Source: JAGKXB01 sp964498835 (lineage in GTDB: Bacteria > Pseudomonadota > Gammaproteobacteria > Burkholderiales > Burkholderiaceae_D). From it: a stretch of 6,181 nucleotides of DNA. The stretch is taken from positions 1 through 6,181 of the forward strand of contig CAZCIX010000076.1 of the NCBI GenBank assembly GCA_964498835.1, read 5' to 3'. The position numbers were made by a program, and so were the translations under genes. Below the pieces are notes generated by a model. It did not search any database, had not been told where the DNA came from, and worked only from the letters and a program-made list of their open reading frames with translations. Shown piece after piece: positions 1-3,300 of the stretch; the first letter of the stretch is position 1, and the number at the start of each line of letters is the position of its first letter.

Positions 1-412
1 CGCTGAAGCAATAGCCAAGATTGCTTTTAGTCAAAAAGGGCGAACTGTATTTGCTACTCCTGGCACGCGTGCGATGTTGATCGGTATGAGTAATGCGGAG
101 GAGACTTTTGATGCGGCGAGAAGATGGATTGCTGGAGCAATAGCCAATATTGCCACTTGTGTAGAAGGGCGAGCTGTATTTGCTACTCCTGGCACGCGTG
201 CGATGTTGATCAAGATGGGCAATGCGGCGACTACTGATGCGGCGAGAAGATGGGTCGCTGAAGCAATAGCCAAGATTGCTTTTAGTCAAAAAGGGCGAAC
301 TGTATTTGCTGAGGATGCCACGCGTGAGATGTTGATCAATATGGGCAATACGGCGATTAATCATGAGGTGAAAAGATGTATTGCGGAAGTAATAGCAATA
401 TTGCTGTATTAG
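1..412 (+). CDS. Armadillo-type tandem repeat protein, 3' end only (start lies outside the window)
   Basis: The reading frame is open from base 2 to the TAG at 410–412 and gives 136 residues. It holds three full repeats of 43, 42 and 42 residues and the start of a fourth. Each unit fits the armadillo (ARM) pattern: a long helix (DAARRWVAEAIAKIA), a short turn (FSQKGR), a short helix (TVFATPG) and a second helix (TRAMLIKMGNA). ARM repeats stack into a superhelix that usually binds peptides or proteins. That is family knowledge; no partner or function can be read here. No signal peptide can be judged because the N-terminus is missing. The gene uses AGA (in AGA-AGA pairs) and ATA repeatedly, whereas the genes that follow mostly use CGT/CGC and ATT/ATC, which suggests a different origin. 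The last repeat breaks off after AEVIAILLY, apparently through a one-base deletion near 396. The ARM assignment is fairly secure; the role is unknown. Confidence 0.72.
   Translation, partial: AEAIAKIAFSQKGRTVFATPGTRAMLIGMSNAEETFDAARRWIAGAIANIATCVEGRAVFATPGTRAMLIKMGNAATTDAARRWVAEAIAKIAFSQKGRTVFAEDATREMLINMGNTAINHEVKRCIAEVIAILLY
2..391 (+). repeat. Tandem coding repeats of about 126–129 bp (armadillo units)
   Basis: Units run 2–130, 131–256 and 257–382, with a fourth starting at 383. Bases 1–55 are identical to 256–310 (offset 255 bp), and bases 45–82 are identical to 174–211 (offset 129 bp). Different parts of unit 1 therefore match different units exactly, a mosaic expected from recent duplication or recombination between repeats. 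The repeat is in the coding frame, so gain or loss of units keeps the protein open. Confidence 0.85.
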
Positions 413-454
413 CACACTAGTGCAGTTAATGGCGTAATCTATCGAATTCAGAAT

Positions 455-511
455 TAGAAGAAGCCCACTTCTATCCCGTTGTGGAAAGAGGGTTAAATAA
501 TGATAGAAGTG
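455..511 (+). promoter_or_regulatory. Competing inverted repeats in the earP leader (possible RNA switch)
   Basis: CACTTCTATC at 466–475 is perfectly complementary to GATAGAAGTG at 502–511. The second arm ends two bases before the ATG at 514 and covers the only purine-rich stretch close to it. TAGAAG at 455–460 can instead pair with CTTCTA at 468–473 inside the first arm. The two hairpins share bases, so they exclude each other. The arrangement resembles a translational on/off leader, but that function is inference. No T-run follows either stem, so neither is an intrinsic terminator. I saw no convincing -35/-10 pair in 413–513. Confidence 0.35.
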
Positions 512-514
512 TAA
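485..514 (+). other. Shine-Dalgarno followed by a four-codon mini-ORF (MIEV) ending on the earP start
   Basis: AAAGAGGG at 485–492 lies seven bases before an ATG at 500–502. That ATG opens a reading frame ATG-ATA-GAA-GTG-TAA whose stop (512–514) overlaps the earP ATG (514–516) as TAATG. The best-placed ribosome binding site in this leader thus points at the mini-ORF rather than at earP, which would fit translation of earP by re-initiation. A chance occurrence is quite possible. Confidence 0.3.
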
Positions 515-1701
515 TGCAGGTAATCAACCACATACCTCCTAATGTAACCTTACATTTATTTTGCTGCGTCATCGACAACTTTGGCGATGTCGGCGTGTGC
601 TGGCGCTTGGCGCGTCAATTGGTGCATGAGTATGGTGTGGCTGTGACGCTGATCATTGATGACTTACACTCTTTTCAAAAAATTTGCCCAGAAATCGACG
701 TGCAAGCGGCAGCGCAGCAAACGCAGGGTGTGCTGATTCATGATTGGAATGCGGCACCAACGCGGGTGGCAGATGTCGTGATCGAAGCGTTTGGTTGTGA
801 GTTGCCGGCGCATTATTTGGCTTCTATGGTTACCGTGGCTGCTGATGATGCGCAGCCAATTTGGATCAATTTGGAATATTTGAGCGCTGAAGATTGGGTG
901 GAAGGTTGTCATGGACTGATATCACCGCAATCGGCTTCGTCGTTGGTGAAGTATTTTTTCTTCCCTGGCTTTTCTAATCAAACCGGTGGTTTATTGCTGG
1001 AGCGTGATTTGATCCGGCAGCGTGATGCGTTTCAACAAGATGCGGCTGCGATGGCGGATTTTTTTGCGCGTTTGAATGTGCCGATGGTGGCGATGGCACC
1101 GGATGCTTGCAAAATTTCTTTGTTTTGTTACCCCCATGCGCCATGCGCGTCGTTGTTGCGAGCTTTGCAGAACGATACACATGCATCGCCGGTTATTTGT
1201 TTCGTGCCAGAAGGCGTGGCGGTGGAGGCGGTGAGTGCGTTTTTAGGTCAACCAGCGATCGCTGGTGCTCGTGCAACGCAGGGCAATTTGACTTTGCAAG
1301 TATTGCCATTTCTGCCGCAAGCGGATTACGACAAATTATTATGGGCTTGCGATATGAATTTTGTGCGTGGGGAAGATTCTTTTGTCCGGGCGCAGTGGGC
1401 AGGGCGGCCATTTGTTTGGCATATTTATCCGCAAGATGAAGCGGCACACCTAGTAAAACTGGAGGCTTTTTTACAGCGCTACACTGCCAATATGTCGCCC
1501 GACGTGGCGCGTAGCGTGGCGGATTGGTGGCATGTGTGGAATGCTGAAAATGCCGAGCAAACTCTATCGACGCAATGGCAAACATTTCATGCTGCCATGC
1601 CGCAGCTACAAGAATATGGCAGTACTTGGAGTCAGCAATTGATAGCAAACGGCGATCTTGCCGCCAATTTAATGATGTTTATTAAAAATCGGTTAAAATA
1701 G
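514..1701 (+). CDS. earP: EarP, protein-arginine rhamnosyltransferase for elongation factor P
   Basis: EarP moves L-rhamnose from dTDP-rhamnose onto Arg32 of EF-P in the cytoplasm, making EF-P fully active. The 395-residue length fits the family. The N-terminal signature FCCVIDNFGDVGVCWRLARQL carries the two aspartates four residues apart (D21 and D25, counted from the ATG at 514) that correspond to the catalytic pair known as D13/D17 in Pseudomonas. The C-terminal half has RGEDSFVRAQWAGRPFVWHIYPQ, whose glutamate (E287) matches the sugar-nucleotide-binding glutamate of the family. The fold is a two-lobed GT-B type. A GTG at 481 would add 11 residues. I prefer the ATG because the extension carries two AGA codons that I did not see in the rest of the gene, and because the family signature lies close to the ATG. 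efp follows after 48 bp, so substrate and enzyme are neighbours and probably share an operon. Confidence 0.93.
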   Translation: MQVINHIPPNVTLHLFCCVIDNFGDVGVCWRLARQLVHEYGVAVTLIIDDLHSFQKICPEIDVQAAAQQTQGVLIHDWNAAPTRVADVVIEAFGCELPAHYLASMVTVAADDAQPIWINLEYLSAEDWVEGCHGLISPQSASSLVKYFFFPGFSNQTGGLLLERDLIRQRDAFQQDAAAMADFFARLNVPMVAMAPDACKISLFCYPHAPCASLLRALQNDTHASPVICFVPEGVAVEAVSAFLGQPAIAGARATQGNLTLQVLPFLPQADYDKLLWACDMNFVRGEDSFVRAQWAGRPFVWHIYPQDEAAHLVKLEAFLQRYTANMSPDVARSVADWWHVWNAENAEQTLSTQWQTFHAAMPQLQEYGSTWSQQLIANGDLAANLMMFIKNRLK

Positions 1702-1749
1702 CCGGCTTTATTTTTTGATTGATGTTCACGCGTAATACGCCCTAATTTT

Positions 1750-2307
1750 ATGAAAACTGCACAAGAAATCCGCGTCGGTAATGTTGTCATGGTTGATGGC
1801 GAACCGATGGTTGTTATTAAAACTGAATACACCAAATCTGGCCGTAACTCTTCTGTCTGCAAGATGAAGATGAAAAATTTGCTGACAGGTTCCGGTCTGG
1901 AATCGGTCTATCGCGCTGATGACAAATTTGATGTTGTCGTGCTCGATAAAAAAGAAGCGACGTATTCGTATTTTGCTGATCCACTCTATGTTTTCATGGA
2001 TGCTGACTACAATCAGTACGAAGTTGAAGGCGAAAACATGGGCGATGCGATCAATTACCTCGAAGATGGCATGGCTTGTGAAGTGGTGTTTTACAACGAA
2101 AAAGCCATTTCCGTTGCATTGCCAACCACCGTGGTACGTGAAATCACTTACACAGAACCTGCAGTCAAAGGTGACACTTCTGGCAAGGTCATGAAGCCAG
2201 CAAAAATTTCAACCGGTTTCAACATTCCTGTGCCATTGTTCGTTGAACAAGGCGACAAGATTGAAATTGATACTCGCACTGGTGAATACAAGAGCCGTAG
2301 CAAGTAA
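1750..2307 (+). CDS. efp: Elongation factor P (EF-P)
   Basis: EF-P binds between the P and E sites of the ribosome and speeds peptide-bond formation at proline runs. The 185-residue protein is full length for the family. It has an N-terminal KOW-like domain (about 1–65), a middle OB domain (about 66–128, containing YSYFADPLYVFMDADYNQYE) and a C-terminal OB domain (about 129–185, with GFNIPVPLFVEQGDKIEIDTR, the conserved end signature, before the GEYKSR tail). The loop tip reads KSGRNSS and places arginine at position 32, the residue modified by EarP. Organisms that use the EpmA lysylation route have lysine near this position instead. No clear Shine-Dalgarno precedes the ATG: the 20 bases before it are pyrimidine- and A/T-rich. 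Expression may depend on coupling to the earP transcript or on a start without a Shine-Dalgarno. A strong terminator follows 16 bp after the stop. Confidence 0.98.
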   Translation: MKTAQEIRVGNVVMVDGEPMVVIKTEYTKSGRNSSVCKMKMKNLLTGSGLESVYRADDKFDVVVLDKKEATYSYFADPLYVFMDADYNQYEVEGENMGDAINYLEDGMACEVVFYNEKAISVALPTTVVREITYTEPAVKGDTSGKVMKPAKISTGFNIPVPLFVEQGDKIEIDTRTGEYKSRSK

Positions 2308-2323
2308 TTGGTAATTTTTAAAT

Positions 2324-2366
2324 AAAAAAGCTGCTGTTTAGCTTTGTGCTAATAGCAGCTTTTTTT
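2324..2366. terminator. Two-sided intrinsic terminator between efp and serB
   Basis: An A-run (2324–2329) precedes GCTGCT (2330–2335), which pairs with AGCAGC (2354–2359), and a T-run (2360–2366) follows. The stem continues inward through TTAGC/GCTAA with a small irregularity and closes on a TTTGT loop. The A- and T-runs give a U-tail on whichever strand is transcribed, so one structure can end both efp (plus) and the mfd–serB transcript (minus). Its place between convergent genes fits this. Confidence 0.9.
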
Positions 2367-2383
2367 ACGTGTTGGTGTTTTAC

Positions 2384-2411
2384 TCTTTCTTCCGCAGATG
2401 TGGGAGAGGGA
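2384..2411 (+). repeat. Imperfect hairpin between the terminator and the serB stop
   Basis: Bases 2384–2395 can pair with 2400–2411 around an AGAT loop. The stem has 12 pairs, of which four are G·U wobbles that form only in plus-strand RNA. The right arm contains GGGAGAGGG, a motif seen in small dispersed repeats of many proteobacteria, so this may be a decayed repeat copy. No function is assigned. Confidence 0.3.
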
Positions 2412-2422
2412 ACTGGACAACA

Positions 2423-3286
2423 TCAAGCAAACAACGCCACCAGCCCATCCAACCCCACAAAGTTAAACGCCACATCCGCTTGCGCGCGCACCACCGGTTT
2501 GGCGCGGAAAGCGACGGATAAACCGGCAATGCTCATCATCGCCAAGTCGTTGGCACCATCGCCCATGACGATGGTTTGTTCGGGTGCAATGCCTAGTTTG
2601 GCGCAGGTGCGTAACACGGTGTTCTTTTTTTCTTCCGCATCGACGATGTCACCCAGTACGCGACCACTTAATTTGCCATCGATAATTTCCAGCACGTTGG
2701 CATGAGTGTGATTGAGATTGAGTCGGGTTTTGATGCGATCGGTGAAGAAGGTAAAGCCACCGGACACCAGCAAAGTTTGCAAGCCTGCTTGCTGTACGGC
2801 TTTCAACATCGCTTCAGCGCCTGGCGATAGACCTAGTCTTTCATCGTAAACACGCTGCAAGGCGGCGGCATCCAAGCCTTTTAACAAGGCCACGCGTTGG
2901 TTCAAACTGGTGCGGAAGTCGATTTCGCCACGCATGGCGGCTTCTGTGATGGCAGCGACTTGTGGTTTCAAACCTTGCATGTCGGCAATTTCATCGATGC
3001 ATTCAATCGTGATTAGGGTGGAATCCATATCCATAGCCAGCAACTTGAAATCGGATAAGCGATACGTTTTTGCTAGGAAATGCGCATCGAGTTTTGCCTC
3101 CATACACAGCGCGTCGATTTGTTCTTTTAACTCAGTGGTGTAGGCAATATTCTCGCAACGATAAGCATGGGGATGAATCGCTGCGACGCTCTTGGCACCA
3201 ACCATGTCGGCGATGCGATGAATGGTTGCGAGCGTAGTGGAAGCAATCGGAGAGGCATCGGTGGCAGCTTGCAGAATCAGGTTCAT
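2423..3286 (-). CDS. serB: Phosphoserine phosphatase (SerB)
   Basis: SerB hydrolyses O-phospho-L-serine to serine, the last step of the phosphorylated serine pathway in the cytoplasm. The 287-residue protein has an N-terminal regulatory-type region (1–80) and a complete HAD phosphatase domain. Motif I is DMDST (D86 nucleophile, D88 acid/base). The cap region follows, including IECIDEIAD and the MRGEIDFRTSLNQRV segment with the substrate-binding arginine. Motif II is LLVSGGFTFF (S175), motif III has a lysine at 220/221, and motif IV is GDGANDLAM (D243, D247) for magnesium. All catalytic residues are present. The start MNLILQ agrees with betaproteobacterial SerB proteins as I remember them. The gene begins 14 bp after the mfd stop with no obvious Shine-Dalgarno, so translation may be coupled to mfd. 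It ends facing efp, with the shared terminator beyond it. Confidence 0.96.
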   Translation of the reverse strand: MNLILQAATDASPIASTTLATIHRIADMVGAKSVAAIHPHAYRCENIAYTTELKEQIDALCMEAKLDAHFLAKTYRLSDFKLLAMDMDSTLITIECIDEIADMQGLKPQVAAITEAAMRGEIDFRTSLNQRVALLKGLDAAALQRVYDERLGLSPGAEAMLKAVQQAGLQTLLVSGGFTFFTDRIKTRLNLNHTHANVLEIIDGKLSGRVLGDIVDAEEKKNTVLRTCAKLGIAPEQTIVMGDGANDLAMMSIAGLSVAFRAKPVVRAQADVAFNFVGLDGLVALFA

Positions 3287-3300
3287 GATGAAATGAGAAA

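Noticed and set aside
1..391. Regular repeats as a CRISPR array
   Set aside because: The whole 126–129 bp period is coding and conserved, with no short repeats separated by unique spacers.
394..405. 12-base perfect palindrome AGCAATATTGCT at the end of the repeat gene
   Set aside because: It has no loop and no T-run, and it arises from the coding repeat itself, so neither a terminator nor an operator can be supported.
481..483. GTG at 481 as the earP start
   Set aside because: It has no good ribosome binding site, the added 11 residues contain AGA codons atypical for the gene, and the family signature fits the ATG at 514. It is kept only as an alternative.
413..513. A promoter for earP
   Set aside because: A/T-rich hexamers such as TAATCT occur, but no -35 partner lies at a suitable distance, so no specific site can be supported.
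1193..1648. Long minus-strand open frame (151 codons) inside earP
   Set aside because: It is antisense to a well-supported gene, shows no recognisable motif, and its composition is what the mirrored earP codons would give.
1722..1745. Seven-codon mini-ORF just before efp
   Set aside because: It has no ribosome binding site and does not overlap the efp start. Short frames like this are common by chance.
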